Position numbers and translations under genes: made by a program. A stretch of 64,000 nucleotides of DNA, from positions 91,974,914 to 92,038,913 of the forward strand of contig CM048839.1 in NCBI GenBank assembly GCA_026545765.1, in the 5' to 3' direction. The first letter of the stretch is position 1; each line of letters opens with the position of its first letter. Positions 1-11,905 of the stretch are shown here, piece by piece. A model generated the notes under the pieces. It worked only from the letters and a program-made list of their open reading frames with translations, did not search any database and was not told where the DNA came from. The stretch comes from Plantago major. Lineage: Eukaryota > Streptophyta > Magnoliopsida > Lamiales > Plantaginaceae.

Positions 1-968
1 CCACTTTAATAACATCATTGAAAATTATCAGAAGTTGAAAATAAATATTCGTTGAGCATTCTAACTTAATACGGAAAAAAAAATAGTAACTTATGTAAGT
101 TGCAAACAAGTACACAAAATGTATAATAAAGGTTCCAACAAATATAAAATATAAGTCGTCTATTGAGAAAAAGTAACTAGCGATTGGTTTTACTTTATTT
201 AATTTAGGTTAAGGATATTTTCGGAATAAAAAGATAACAAGTAGCTTTTTTTAAAAAAAAGCTAACCTGGGTAGCTTCTTCAACCAGCTAGCTGATTTAA
301 AAAGCTGCGCGTTCACGTAACAAGCTTTTTACTAGTCAATGGTAAAAAAAAGCTAATGGAGCTGGAAAGTTAATGGTAAACAGGGCCTGAGTTTCGATCG
401 ATTAGTGGGATGATCGTTATAAAAGTAGTAAAATATTGCAGTGAATTCATAAATAACCTTTTTTTTTTCCATATAGTTTAAAATATTTTAAAAAATAACG
501 TAGACATCAATATTCCGCATGAATGGAAGACCAATCTGAACTTCAGTTCCGAAGTAAGTCTCATCCTTTGAATTGTTGACCTTGTCTAGATTAACTATGA
601 CTGAAACAACCAATGAAATGAATAGTGGAGGACCATTTAAATTTCTCCAACACTTAAATTGGATGTCAAGAAACTGGATTTATTCATCTAAAAGAGACTT
701 GACTGGCGTTCAACTCTGCTATGTTATCAAGTTTAGGGCAACCGCGGATATATTTTTCAAACCCATGCTTAATTGATCGATGCTACATTCAAACTCTTGT
801 TTGCTTTATGTTATGGATAAACTTGTACATCCTTTGTCGGTGTCTTTAATTGAATGGATTAACCACCAAATTCGGATAATGCAATATACGGTGTTATGCT
901 GGTTTCGACAAAGGGACTATTTTACAAAAAAAGAAAATCGATCAAAGTCCGAATTGGTCCACACTCTC
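1..968. other. Intergenic DNA, no gene recognised
   Basis: AT-rich sequence left of the TRIM element. Short frames here show no family resemblance. The stretch at about 240-375 repeats AGCT-containing words (several 'aaaaagct' blocks) and may be a decayed small transposon, but I see no clear terminal repeats. Confidence 0.5.
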
Positions 969-1115
969 TGAAAGAATTATTTTCCCTACTTATTCTCATT
1001 CATCAATCGCATATATATACAAGTATGTATAGCTAGATATCAATAAGGAATCATATTCCAATTATACTTCTAATTACCAACATTAAGGAATCATAATCCT
1101 ATTATACTTCTAACA
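969..1115 (-). repeat. TRIM 3' LTR
   Basis: This 147-bp copy lies on the polypurine-tract side, so it is the 3' LTR for a minus-strand element. It differs from the 2444-2590 copy at only a few positions (for example CTACTTAT versus CTGCTTCT near its start), which suggests fairly recent insertion. Confidence 0.88.
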
Positions 1116-2443
1116 CTCCCCCTCAGTCGAAACGGGAGGTTGATGAACGTTGAGACTGTTCCGAAAAACGTCAAACAATACTTGTGAAAGTCCTTTGGTG
1201 AAACGTCGACTCATAATTAAGACTCGGCAGATTTCATCCATGACGTGCTACGTTGATGTTGTATGAGAGCAGGCAAGGCAAAAGGTCCAATAGCCCTATG
1301 GGCTTGCTGTGGGTGAGATCCAAGAAGACCAACTTGCTGAGATGGACCGGACGATGGGCGATACCAAGGGGCAGTCGGGTATGGACAAGGAGGATCCAAA
1401 TTTGGGACCCAACCCCCACTGAAGTGCTCGAGTCTGCAAGAGTCGGGTGGAAGGAGGTCGTAACCTCAGGCGAGGTACCAGAAGTCATGGCGACATAATC
1501 TGGGAGAGGCGCCACACGAGATGGGAAAGTTAGGAGAGGAGAAGAACGAGATGGGACAAAGAAGACGAGATGACAACGGAAGAAGAAAGAACTTAAGCAC
1601 CCAGAGCAGACATATAGAGAGACACCCAGAATAGGTAGAGAGGATATAAGATCACACAGAGGCTGACGAAGATCCAACAACAAATTGAGCAGAAGAGGTT
1701 GATGACCAGAGAGGTTGGGCGGAATCATGGAGGCGGCACAGAGACAACTATGGGTGCCATTGCTGTAGCCAAGAAAGAAGAAAGGAAACAGTTTTCGTAT
1801 GTAGTAAACTACATAGCTAAAGCCTTTGGATCGTCCTGAGAATTTGAACACAGGTAGCTAACACACGAATCTACATTGTGGACGGTGGAGATCGGATTCC
1901 AAGTATATGAACCTTTCCAAACGTGCGGTCGAAGTCAGCTGCTGTTCTGGGAAGAAAGAAGAAGAAAAAGCAAATTGCTCGGGGAAGGCGACACAGGAGA
2001 AAACGCAAAGAGAGTCTGGAGAAGAAAGAGGCTCAACCGCATAAGAAGAAGAGAAATCCGAATCAATCAAAGAGGAAGACTGGCCGAGGAATTGACCACC
2101 GGAGAAGAGAGCGCCCAATTGTGGAGGAGAAGAGATGCAAGAGCGCTTGAGAGAGGCACTGAACGGTGAAAACCATTGATGCGGCTTGGGAGGTGAACGG
2201 GTAGGAGGCTGAGAAGAGGCGGCGGCTAGGGTCCCCGTGGGCAAGCTAGAGGAGGAAGGGGAGCACGCGTGGAGGCGCTGGAGAGATAAGGAGAAAGGGG
2301 AGAAAATAGAAGAAAGAGAGAATGGCAAGGGCAATCAAATTGATTGCATTGAGGGAAAAAATCAGAGAAATTTTTGGGCGGAAGAAAGAAAAGAGGAGAG
2401 GCAGGACCAATGCTCGTTGGAGACTTAAATGGCTCTGATACCA

Positions 2444-2590
2444 TGAAAGAATTATTTTCCCTGCTTCTTCTCATTCATCAATCGCATATATATACAAGTA
2501 TGTATAGCTAGATATCAATAAGGAATTCTATTCCAATTATACTTCTAATTATCAACATTAAGGAATCATAATCCTATTATACTTCTAACA
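2444..2590 (-). repeat. TRIM 5' LTR with adjacent primer binding site
   Basis: This 147-bp copy is followed, in minus-strand direction, by TGGTATCAGAGCC at 2443-2431, matching the 3' end of initiator methionine tRNA. The right flank CTCTC is the second copy of the target duplication. Confidence 0.88.
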
Positions 2591-2595
2591 CTCTC

Positions 2596-2880
2596 GACTA
2601 GTCAAGGGTAGTTGCAGTAAGGAGAGGGGGGAGGTTAGACCTTTTATATATGCTTTTAGGCAATCTGGATAGTGAATCGTATATGAGGGGAGACTCGGAG
2701 CAGCTAATGTAAGGGTTGTGGGTAATAAATGTGTATTTTGAATTAATCGAGTTGAGCTATTTATAAGAGACGCGAGGGAACCATATCATCCAGCAAAAGT
2801 GATTTCGCACGTTTTGAGTCATCTAAAAGCTCACTCTTAAATGACCATTGAGCCTCGAAGACTAGGGATGATTTGTTCCT
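2596..2880. other. Spacer between TRIM and CACTA element
   Basis: About 285 bp of ordinary AT-rich DNA. No gene or repeat is recognised here. Confidence 0.5.
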
Positions 2881-2883
2881 CAC

Positions 2884-3275
2884 CACTACAAAAAAAACGA
2901 GTTTTAGCGACGGAATTATCCTCGCTAAAACTGGGCCGATCCGTCGCTAAATCCTTAGCGACGGATAACCCTCCGTCTCCAAAACAGCCGTCACAATTTT
3001 TATTGGCAACGGATAGATATTCCGTCGCTAAATAACGACGAACTGGCGACGGATTAATCCGTTGACCAAATTGCGCATGACGGATTTCGTATCCGTCGCT
3101 AATTAGAGACGGGATTTAGCGACGGATTTGTTCCGGCGCTAAATCCCACCACTAGGCCGGCTTAGTTCGGTTGACATTTAGCGACAGAATAAAATCCGTC
3201 GCTAAATTTCAACGGGCTAATTCGCCTTAGTTCGTGAATTTAGCGACGGATTTTTTTCCGTCGCTAAATTCACTG
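2884..3275. repeat. CACTA left subterminal repeat array
   Basis: Many direct and inverted copies of a motif close to TTAGCGACGGA / TCCGTCGCTAAA lie within 400 bp of the left end. Similar arrays occur at the right end and in the second CACTA at 41089-44646. Confidence 0.85.
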
Positions 3276-3479
3276 TTTTAAATTTTTTTTTTAATATTTC
3301 TGTTTCACTTGTTTTTTCACATAATATAGTCATAGATAATATACCCGAAACAATTAAATTGCATTAATATATCCGAAATAATATAAATTATCTACAAATA
3401 ATCCGAAACAAGAATTAGAAGGTGAAATAGTGTCAAATTATCCATAACAAGTCTGATGTAACTAAAAATAATCGGGAGG

Positions 3480-5402
3480 ATAATCGGGAGGAGGCGGTGG
3501 GTGAGACTGGGAAGAGCTACTGAACATCTGGGTCAAAGCGTCCATCCGCTGGGCCATACGAGCCTGTTCCTCAAGCACTTGCTCGTAAGCTGCCTTGGTC
3601 AGACTATTTCTGCTGGAGAGGAGTCATCATCTCGTTAACCTGCTGCTGCGTGTAGAGGTTAGATCGCGATCCTGATCCCTGGGACACTGAGAAGCTACCA
3701 GAACTCATGGAAGGGCCCAAACTTCCCAATCCATACATTCGACCCTTGCTGTCCATTGGGTTGACCTCGAAGAAGATCTGGTCTTGCTCTTCAATTGACA
3801 GCTCATGACCGTCGATAATCCTCTCGTCCATCCTCCTCTCGACCTCACTCTGCAATTGTTGGTTGCATACGAAATGAGATGCAAATTTAGGAATCACTTT
3901 AAAATACTCAAATACACATGTTAACCTTAAGAAAGAACGCATCAATACGCCGCCCTCACGTCAGTCCAGATGCCATTCTTCAGCTTAGCCTTCTTGAAGT
4001 GGTACAGATCACTCTTCGGCTGTCCTCTATTGGCCTAAAAAAACATATGTGCAAACAAGTAGTTAGTTGATTGAAATGAAAGCTAAAAACTATTATGTAT
4101 CATATTCCAAGTCATAAACAACATATTTACTAACCTCCATCACATGATCTGTAACAACAGCTCGCGACCCATAGTGATGTCTGCGCGTCTGCATCATCAT
4201 GCGCTCGACAAACGGTTTTGTACGTTTCAGACGCTTGATCACGGACGAAGGATCATTCCAAGACGTCAACCACAAAGTCATCCCCCACCCAAGTTGGCTG
4301 CCTGCGTGTCTCCTTCATTTTGTAGACCATTTTCCTGTAGATGTCGGACCCTAAAGTCTCGAAAACGGTGTACAGCTGGGACACCAGCGCATTGGGAATG
4401 AAATAGTCCTTCTACAACAATTCCATTCAAAGTAAAAATTACACAAGTATAAAGAAAGATAACAATTTAAATATAACACTCAAATGAAACTGAAATGTAG
4501 TAGTCCTACAACAATTCAATTCAGTGGCTAACATACCACTCAAATTGTCCTAAAATTGACTAACACAATGGTGACTAACATATCACCCAAGTTCAGTGGC
4601 TAACATACCACTCAAACGACACAACATGTTCATAAATGGTGACTAACACATCAAAACAAGCTCAGTGGCTAACATACCACTCAAATTGTCCTAAAATTGA
4701 CTAACACAATGGTGACTAACATATCACCCAAGTTCAGTGGCTAACATACCACTCGAACGACACAACAAGTTCATAAATGGTGACTAACACATCAAAACAA
4801 GCTTACTGGCTAACATACCACTCACAGATATAGTGGCTAACATACCACACACATTAACACAATGATTAAAAGAACAAATAAAGCATTCATTGTAACATTT
4901 AAGCTTACGCGCAGCTCGTCGAAGTAAAAGTGCTTCATCCGGTCCGGGACGTTTGACCACTTCTCGCCTCCCTGTCCCGGCATCTCCCGCCTCCCCCTGA
5001 AGATTTTGCCTAGTTTGTCCGAGGCATCCGGAGGCCAAAACCTGTTATCAATGAGACAAACAAGAAACAAATATTCATTAGTAAAATCATGTAACATATA
5101 TTTATCTTAAGTGTATGTTCTACAACTCCATAATACTTACTTGTTCCTGCCATTGGGGAACAACACCCGTTTCCTCTGAAATGTAGCACCGTCAAGTACG
5201 GACACCCGTCAGAGGGGTAGTCACCAGGAGCAGAAGCCGTGTAGGCCGGTGGAGTCTCTGGTACCTGAGACTGGCTGCTGCTCCCCCCAATGTCGTATCC
5301 AACGAGAGGACTACCATGACTAGCTGGGGTACTACTAGAACCCGCTGGACTAGCACCCCTAAACCCGGGAGGAAGGTATGTGGACTTCCTTTGGCGCGGC
5401 AT
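3480..5402 (-). pseudogene. Ptta/En-Spm-type (Transposase_24) transposon gene, spliced
   Basis: This minus-strand transposon gene is read in pieces. A first segment begins MPRQRKSTYLPPGFRG at 5402, just after an acceptor-like TTTGCAG, and runs to about 5140. The second (about 5045-4905) contains GQGGEKWSNVPDRMK and HFYFDELR. Later pieces lie at about 4412-4135 (RRHHYGSRAVV), 4035-3950 and 3860-3480 (ELSIEEQDQIFFEVNP, then RMYGLGSLG). These motifs are typical of the second protein of plant CACTA elements, thought to bind the subterminal repeats. The same motifs recur in the 41-45 kb CACTA. Exon borders are my estimate, and I cannot tell whether the gene is intact. Confidence 0.7.
4520..4860. 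repeat. Tandem repeats inside CACTA 1
   Basis: The phrase 'agtggctaacataccactc' alternates with 'ggtgactaacatatcac' in a larger unit repeated at least twice. The reverse complement of the same unit appears at 42838-42990 in the second CACTA, so the array belongs to the family and is not a local expansion. Confidence 0.75.
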
Positions 5403-5439
5403 CTGCAAATAAGAAATTGCAAGAAAAAATTAGTTGGTA

Positions 5440-5560
5440 AAGAATACATGAATATACATTTGACATATATTAACGCACAAATATACATGAATATACATTT
5501 GACAGATATTAACGCACAGATATACATGAATATACATTTGACAGATATTAAAGTAATAAT
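5440..5560. repeat. 39-bp tandem repeat, three copies
   Basis: Three near-identical units containing 'gaatatacatttgaca' and 'tattaacgcaca' are arranged head to tail in a transposon intron between the TNP2-like and Transposase_24-like segments. Confidence 0.8.
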
Positions 5561-5573
5561 AATCAACAACTAA

Positions 5574-7214
5574 TCATATATACACATAACAACTAAGCAT
5601 ACAATACACACATACCCTCGTAAGTATTTCTGCACCAGTAAGTTGTCTCGGGGCGCCTTTGTTCACTACTTTATTTTTCAAGAATTGAGTCTTGTTCTTC
5701 CTGAATGTATGGTCCTTTGGTAGAAATCTACGATGACAGTCAAACCAACATTCCTTTCCGCTCTCCTTCAGTCTAAATGCATCAGTGTCTTCCATACAAT
5801 GTGGACATGCATTAAAGCCCGCGGTTTTCCTTCCAGATAGCATGGAGTACGCAGGAAAATCACTCACGGTCCACAGTAATGCTGCTCTCAATGTAAAGTT
5901 CGTCTTCTTTGACACATCATATGCCGGGATACCATTTTTCCACAACTCAATCAGCTCCTTGATTAGGGGCTGCAAGAACACATCCAGCTTCTGTGACGGA
6001 TCATCTGGCCCGGGCACCAACACAGTCAAGAACATGAATGGTTCCTTCATGCACTCACCGGGGGGCAGGTTGTACGGTGTCAGTATGACTGGCCAACAAG
6101 AGTACTTCCGGTCATTTCCAAACGGGTTAAAACCATCCGTACAAAGCCCCAAGCGTACATTTCTAGGCTCGGCTGCAAACTCCGGGTAGGTCTTATCGAA
6201 CTGTTTCCATGCGGGTGAGTCTGATGGATGCTCCATTCTACCCTCTTCTTCCGGGATTACTCGCTCCTTGTGCCACCGCATTTTATCGGCACAAGCACTT
6301 GAAGCGTACAACCTCTTCAAACGAGGTGCTAGAGGAAAATACCACATTTTCTTATGTGGTAGATTTTTCTTCTGACGTTTCTTTGCAGCCCCCTCCTTGT
6401 AACGCTTGTACCGGTCCTTACCACAGAACTTGCACTTCAGTAGATCTTTATCCTCCCCCCAATAGATCATGCACATATCCTCACAACAATCTATGGTTTC
6501 CATGGGCAACCCCATCCCCCGCATCTTTTTCTTCGCCTGGTAAAAGTTGGTGGGAACTAGATTTTCTTCCGGAAAAAGATCCGACATTACTTGTACCCAT
6601 TCATTGAAGCTCGCTTCAGATTGCTGGCCATTAGCCTTACAACTTATTAGCCGAGCCAACAAAGACAACTCACTCAGCTTACATCTCGGATAAATCGGCT
6701 TCTTTGCTGATTCCAGCAAGTCAAAGAACACCTGATCCGCAGGATTCGGAGGCTCCTCCACACCCCCCTCGGTTACTGGCTCCCTGGTGTCCATGAACTC
6801 TGGACCCGCAACATCATACACCATTTGCTCCATCCGTTCATGATCATAATTAGCATCAGATGTAGACGTATTTTGAGTACTTCCGATCACATTTTTCTCC
6901 TTCCTTTTACGCTTTGAGAGATGCTCATAATCCATGAACGGTGCTCGTGTCTCACCATGATAACACCATACCTCATACTGACACATGAACCCCTTACGTT
7001 TCAAGTGCTCCACTACCGTTTCAGGATGCAAAAATTGTTTATTCCTACATTTGTTCGCATTGCAAGGGCACTTCATCTTCCCCCCCCCCCCCCCACTCAA
7101 ACAAGTAGTTTGTGTAAGCGCAAAAGTGATGAAGGATTCAACCCCTTCCACAAAACTAGACTGAATTATGCCATTCACTATGCGACGGTACATCCATGAA
7201 CGATCGGGATTCAT
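5574..7214 (-). pseudogene. TNP2-like CACTA transposase, C-terminally truncated
   Basis: The open frame starts MNPDRSWMYRRIVNG, the N-terminal transposase-associated domain found in plant CACTA proteins, with the zinc-binding pattern MKCPCNANKCRN and VEHLKRKGF at about residues 47-75. The central part carries the Transposase_21/Tnp2 region (IDCCEDMCMIYWG, LKCKFCGKDRYK, NVRLGLCTDGFNPFG, NACPHCMEDT). A splice donor-like AGG|GTATGT occurs near 5615. Family members continue for several hundred residues with further conserved domains, but here the Transposase_24-like gene follows at once. I infer an internal deletion. A long C-run (plus strand 7081-7094) encodes the Gly stretch after LSGG and is a likely slippage site. 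Confidence 0.85.
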
Positions 7215-7980
7215 AATTATATGATTAGCCTGACACGTCTACAATTATTAGATTTATAACATGCATTTTACGTTAATATAATCACCAACTAGTCTCAAAA
7301 CACTTAATTAAATCTTCATAATCTAGTGTATATATACGAATTTATCGAATCAAAATTACTATGTACTTACAAACATCCTCACATTATACTAATTAACAAT
7401 ACAAATTCACAATCAATATATCAATTGCACAAAGTTAACTAGCTAGTATACTATAGCTCCCATAAACATACAATTGATCTAATTAGTCGAAATTAACAAA
7501 ATTCCCAATTTTGACAACAAGTAAGGGTTCCAAAACACTCAACTAAATCATTCTAATCCTACTACATATACGAAAATATCAAATTAACAACCCTACATAC
7601 TTCCAAGCATCTTAACATTATACTAAAAATCCAAATTCACAATCAATATATCAATTGAACATCTCAAAGTTAACACACTACGTAATATAAGCTTAACTAA
7701 CTACTACATACTTACAATAAACATGCAATTGCTCAAATTAGTCGAAATTAACAAAATCCCCAAATTTGGCAAAGTTAGGGTTTTAGCCAAAATACCTTCG
7801 ATTTAGCTGAAAAAAGATGAAATTTGTTGACCACACGAGCTCCTTGTCCCACAGGCTTCGAGAAGACTCCGAAATTGGCCGGAACGGTCGAGATTTGGCC
7901 GGAAAGAGAGATTTGGCGAATGAAGAAATGAAGAGAAGAACACGCGCAGAAATGATTATGCTGGAGACGAAGGCCGATAG
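7215..7980. other. CACTA internal non-coding DNA
   Basis: This is AT-rich DNA between the transposase start and the right subterminal array. Two related stretches ('caaattcacaatcaatatatcaattg', near 7400 and 7630) are diverged direct repeats. No coding frame of note. Confidence 0.6.
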
Positions 7981-8496
7981 TATATTGATTTTAGCGACGG
8001 ATCGCTATCCGTCGCTAAAATCCGTCGCTATTTACAATTTTAATTTTTTTTTTTTTTAATCCGGTCAACTTATTTAGGGACGGATTTAATATCCGTCCCT
8101 AAATAACGACGGGTGTTTTTATCCGTCGCTATTTGGCGACGGAAAAACATCTGTCGCTAATATAGCGACGGATTAGAGACGGATTGAGCGAATTAATTCG
8201 CAATTCGCTCAATCCGTCTCCATTCCGTCGCTAAAATTAGCGATTCGTCGCTAAATAGCGACGGAATATATCCGTCGCTAAATGCCGAATTTCTTGTAGT
8301 GCACAAGGAAAATTTACTAGTACACAAGAGAGAGGAGGTGCCTTTTCGAGGGGCCACCCATGAGCCGTAATAGATATCCCTAAATGCAGAGATATTCTTC
8401 ATGTTGGCCATTTTTGGTCATGGAGCGATGCGAGCTAACCTCGCGAGTGAGGAATTACTTGGCCTCACCAGTTCTGCAAATTAATTAATGAGATTT

Positions 8497-9640
8497 TTTT
8501 TTCACTAATAACTTTTATCCATTTTTTAACTTACTCCACAACCTTTTTTTTTTTTTTTTCCATTTCACACCAAAAAGTTTATAAAAATTTTAACATTACA
8601 CAAAGGTTGGATGGCCGTTAAGTTACCGTTAACTTATTTTTAAATTACATCAAAACCTTTGAAAAAACTTGTCTTCGCCACCAGAACCTTTCTATATACT
8701 AATAATTTATTCATTTTGAAATTTTTTAAATTTTATTCCAACAAAAAGAACATGAAGTGTTAGAAAATAAGGATTACAATCCGAGTCACAAACCAACAAC
8801 GACACTTTACTTTACAACCACAGAAGCTACATACCAAACCATATCCTATCCCTAAGAGAATAGAGAATGATAAACTCTTATCACTCACTCCATAAACATG
8901 ATACACTAGTGTATTTTGTCTACTAAACACACTTTCTTCATTTGTTTGCTAAATATAACAATAAGTTTCTTTTATGATAGATATAACAATAAGATACTGC
9001 ATATGTATCTGGCGAATGTAAAATTCCATAGTACACGGATAAAAAAATGATAAAATCTATTAGTATATTAATAGGCATACATTCTATCTATAAAATTAAG
9101 TGTTCGAACTCTCTTTACATTCCATCCCTCAATTAGTTGCTTCAATCAAATTACAAAAATGAAGGCACAAAATATATATGCTCGTTCCACATACATATAA
9201 GTAGTTTTGTATCATTTTTTAGATCCAAACACAGGAAGATACGCAATTGGAAGGGGTTCATATGCAGTTCCTTAAATCACTACACTGAACCAACAAATTA
9301 TATGAAGAATTTGATTGCAAAAGGCAAAAGTCATGGCAAATACGATGCATATTCCAACCATCACTAGACTAGCAACCCTAAACAATTCATGCGAACATAT
9401 ATTTTGATTACTCAAATCAATCAAGAAAGGTCCTGGTGTGATTTAAAACAAAAAAAAAAAGGTTTTGATAGCGGGTGCAAATTTTTGAAAAGGTTTTGGT
9501 GTGATTTAAAATACAAACTTAACGGACGTCAATTTTTGGTGTAACGTCAAAATAATACTAAAAGTTTTGGTGTGAAATGCAAAAAAAAAAAAAAAGTTTG
9601 TGGGATAAGTTCAAAAACAGACAAAAGTTATTAGTGCAAA
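8497..9640. mobile_element. MITE-like element with ~200-bp terminal inverted repeats
   Basis: The left arm (8497-8700, beginning 'cactaataacttttatcc') is the imperfect inverted complement of the right arm (9428-9640, ending 'acaaaagttattagtg'). Both contain a poly-T/A run and the phrases 'catttcacaccaaaa' and 'catcaaaacctt' or their complements. The ~720-bp interior holds no recognisable gene. Long inverted repeats without a transposase suggest a Mutator-like or foldback non-autonomous element, but I found no clean target duplication. Confidence 0.7.
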
Positions 9641-9738
9641 AAAAATTACTCTTAATTAAAACTTAATGATTTATACTCGCACGGCCAGAGGTCTTTTGTT
9701 CGAGCCAGAATTTACAAATACAGTATGATGCTTGATGC

Positions 9739-9993
9739 TAGAGTTGTTACACGAGTCGAGCCTTAACGAGGCTCAGCTCGACTCGCTCGATAAAGGAAAC
9801 GAGTCGAGCTTGAGCCTCATTTTGTGCTGGTCTATTTAACGAGCCGAACTAAAGCTTGTTAAGGCTTATTAATATAATAATTTATAGTATTTTTTATACT
9901 TAGTTTCAATATTTTCAATCGATAAGGCTCATTATTTTCGAGTTCGAACCGAGTATGGTGCTCGACTCGGCTCGGCTCGTTTAACAGCACTAC
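9739..9993. repeat. Small inverted-repeat element rich in 'gagctcgactcg' words
   Basis: The left end 'tagagttgttacacgag' mirrors the right end 'ctcgtttaacagcacta'. The interior is full of 'cgagtcgagc' and 'ggctcgtt' words. This composition is common to a hAT-like MITE type in many plants. No target duplication was identified. Confidence 0.55.
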
Positions 9994-10837
9994 CTAAGGC
10001 TTTTGGGTCTTTGACATGTGGTACATGGATTTATCAAGTCGAGCAGCGCTATCACTTACCCAAAAACATAAAATTTTAAACTCGCAAGGTTATGGAGTTA
10101 AAAGTAAGGTGTTATTCACGTGGAATCTAGTACTGTAATAAACTTTTACCGGAGTTGTAGTTTATATCTATTTCATTTAACACGTATACCTGGTATCAAG
10201 TGGAGTAATACGTAATCCCAATATAAAGTATTAAGATTTCTCTAATGCCTCACTTCCAACGCTTGCCAACACTGCATTGACATAGACGGTGTGGTAGTAG
10301 TACCAGTGTGTAGATGAAACTCACCGCTATCAAATTTGTGTTTACAACCACCATGGAATGAGGTCCCATTTGATTTTGACCAATGTTGTCGGAAATAAAT
10401 AAGCTAATTAAGCTAGACACGAATATTTATATATACTATTTGCGAATGTGACGTGAATACCAAATACATAAAATAGACTTGATTGTAAAGTTCCAGTCAA
10501 CATCGTTTAAGCTTGTCAAACAAGGTTATATATGCCTTCCCTTCCCCAAATGTCAACTAAACTAACAATTATATATTCAATTATTATTCTCCAACTTAGT
10601 TCCAATAAATTAGGTAGGCAACTCATTTTCCTAACCTTTAACATGACATTGCTCGAAGATGGGGACATATATGGTGACATTTACATACCACCGTCATGGG
10701 CTTTTGGGCCTAAGACTCTGTCCGTGAACACTTCTTGGGCCGTAACATTTAGATCCATCCATTTGGTACCTTCAATTTTTTGGTAATATCTGAAATATGA
10801 CGACTAAAAATGGCATAGTAGTGTTTGTAAAACCAGA
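9994..10837. other. Intergenic DNA, no gene recognised
   Basis: Unique-looking AT-rich DNA. The 84-codon frame at 10532-10786 has no recognisable domain and I do not call it a gene. Confidence 0.5.
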
Positions 10838-11566
10838 CCGGAAATTTTGGGAATAGCGGTCCGGTTAGTGCATGTAACCGTCCTGGATATCCAACCGCTG
10901 AGAACCGGCCGGTTCATTGGTTTGACCGGTAAACCATCAACCGGTTGAGAACCGGTTTTCGGTTCATTGGTTTAAATATTGAATAAAATGAAAATAGTGG
11001 GAATTGAACTTGGGTCTAGAATATAATAGCTTAGTTACTTACCACTTAGACACAAGTTATTTGTACCAAATTATTGTTTTATTCTAGTAATAACCCAAAC
11101 TTGAATATATGTTAACATTTTTCAAGGATATTAATCCTCTACTAAGTAAAAGAACAGTCACTTAATTTTTTAACATTCATTTTTCATTTTACAAGTTACA
11201 ACTTTACATGTTTGAAATTCTAACATTTGAACCATCATAAATTAATATGGTAGATCTAGTATTTTAGAATTTTTTTTCTTTTATAATTCAATATAAGTTC
11301 GAATTATTACAATTCAATATAGGTTCATATTAGACAATTTATTTATTAGTTACGTTGTAGTTTGATTATATGTAGTCTAATCTTTTTACTATCTATTGTG
11401 ATTGTTCAACTTCATAAATATTAATTACAAACCCCATATTAATTAGATTTATTAACAAACGCATGTATAAGACATCATACCGGGTCAATAAGAGGTTTGA
11501 CCAGTTGAACCGATTGAACCAGTATTTTGTAGCATGTCCAGTTCTACACCCGGTCCGGTTTTTCGT
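10838..11566. repeat. Decayed inverted-repeat element with 'accggtt' termini
   Basis: The left side (10838-10970) repeats 'gaaccggttttcggttc' and 'ggtttgaccgg'. The right side (11478-11566) carries the complementary 'tttgaccagttgaacc' and 'cccggtccggttttt'. The AT-rich interior has no gene. This is probably an old hAT-type non-autonomous element. Confidence 0.45.
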
Positions 11567-11689
11567 ACACTACTACTATATAATTATGTGGGATGGAGGG
11601 AGTACAATCCTAATAAAGGGTAGAGAACAAGAAGAGACCAACCAAACATTTTTATTCATAAAAAGTCCAAGCACTTTTACACAGTCCGA

Positions 11690-11905
11690 CTGAATTTATA
11701 ACTTTTGTCTGATTGATCAGACATATTTAACTCTACTAATAGTTGGATCAGTATTACGATTTCTATCAATAAAGTTGGACTATATTACTTAACTCTATGT
11801 ACTGATTGGATGTATTACCAATACAATGGATCAGACATTTAACTCTACTAATACAGTTGGACTGTATTACATAACTCTACCAATACAGTTGACTGTAGCA
11901 TTTAA
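11690..11905. repeat. Tandem repeat with 'ctctactaatacagttg' units
   Basis: Four or more imperfect copies of a unit containing 'aactctactaata', 'agttggactgta' and 'ttac' are arranged head to tail. Nothing coding is apparent. Confidence 0.65.

Larger units (their letters stand above)
969..2590 (-). mobile_element. TRIM-like non-autonomous LTR retrotransposon, complete
   Basis: Two nearly identical 147-bp direct repeats (969-1115 and 2444-2590) begin TGAAAGAATT and end CTTCTAACA. They are flanked by a perfect 5-bp target duplication, CTCTC, at 964-968 and 2591-2595. Directly left of the right repeat, the plus strand reads GGCTCTGATACCA. On the minus strand this is TGGTATCAGAGCC, the initiator-Met tRNA primer binding site of many plant LTR elements. 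Next to the left LTR the minus strand reads TGAGGGGGAG, a polypurine tract. The element therefore reads right to left and is 1622 bp long. Its interior has open frames (1858-2334 and 1234-1851, minus) without gag or pol motifs; they look like low-complexity chance frames or captured DNA. Size and tiny LTRs fit a terminal-repeat retrotransposon in miniature, mobilised in trans. Confidence 0.9.
2884..8301 (-). mobile_element. CACTA (En/Spm) DNA transposon with intact ends
   Basis: The left end reads CACTACAAAAAAAACG. The right end, reverse complemented, reads CACTACAAGAAATTCG. Both are flanked by the 3-bp duplication CAC (2881-2883, 8302-8304), as expected for the superfamily. Each end carries a dense subterminal array of a word close to TAGCGACGGAT in both orientations (2905-3270 and 7990-8285), the usual binding sites of a CACTA regulatory protein. 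The 5418-bp interior encodes, on the minus strand, the N-terminal and catalytic-start part of a TNP2-like transposase (7214 to about 5616) and then a spliced Transposase_24 (Ptta/En-Spm) type gene (about 5402-3480). The rest of TNP2 is absent, so the copy is probably non-autonomous although its ends are intact. Confidence 0.93.

Noticed and set aside
1234..2334. Long minus-strand frames 1858-2334 and 1234-1851 as host genes
   Set aside because: They lie wholly inside the TRIM element, are low-complexity (Ser/Pro/Leu-rich) and show no domain. Purine-rich DNA readily gives such frames.
2431..2443. tRNA-Met fragment or tRNA gene near 2435 and 32690
   Set aside because: Only 12-13 nt match the tRNA 3' end, directly beside LTRs. 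These are primer binding sites, not tRNA genes.
5785..6607. Plus-strand frames 5785-6189 and 6209-6607
   Set aside because: Antisense shadows of the TNP2-like transposase, with no independent features.
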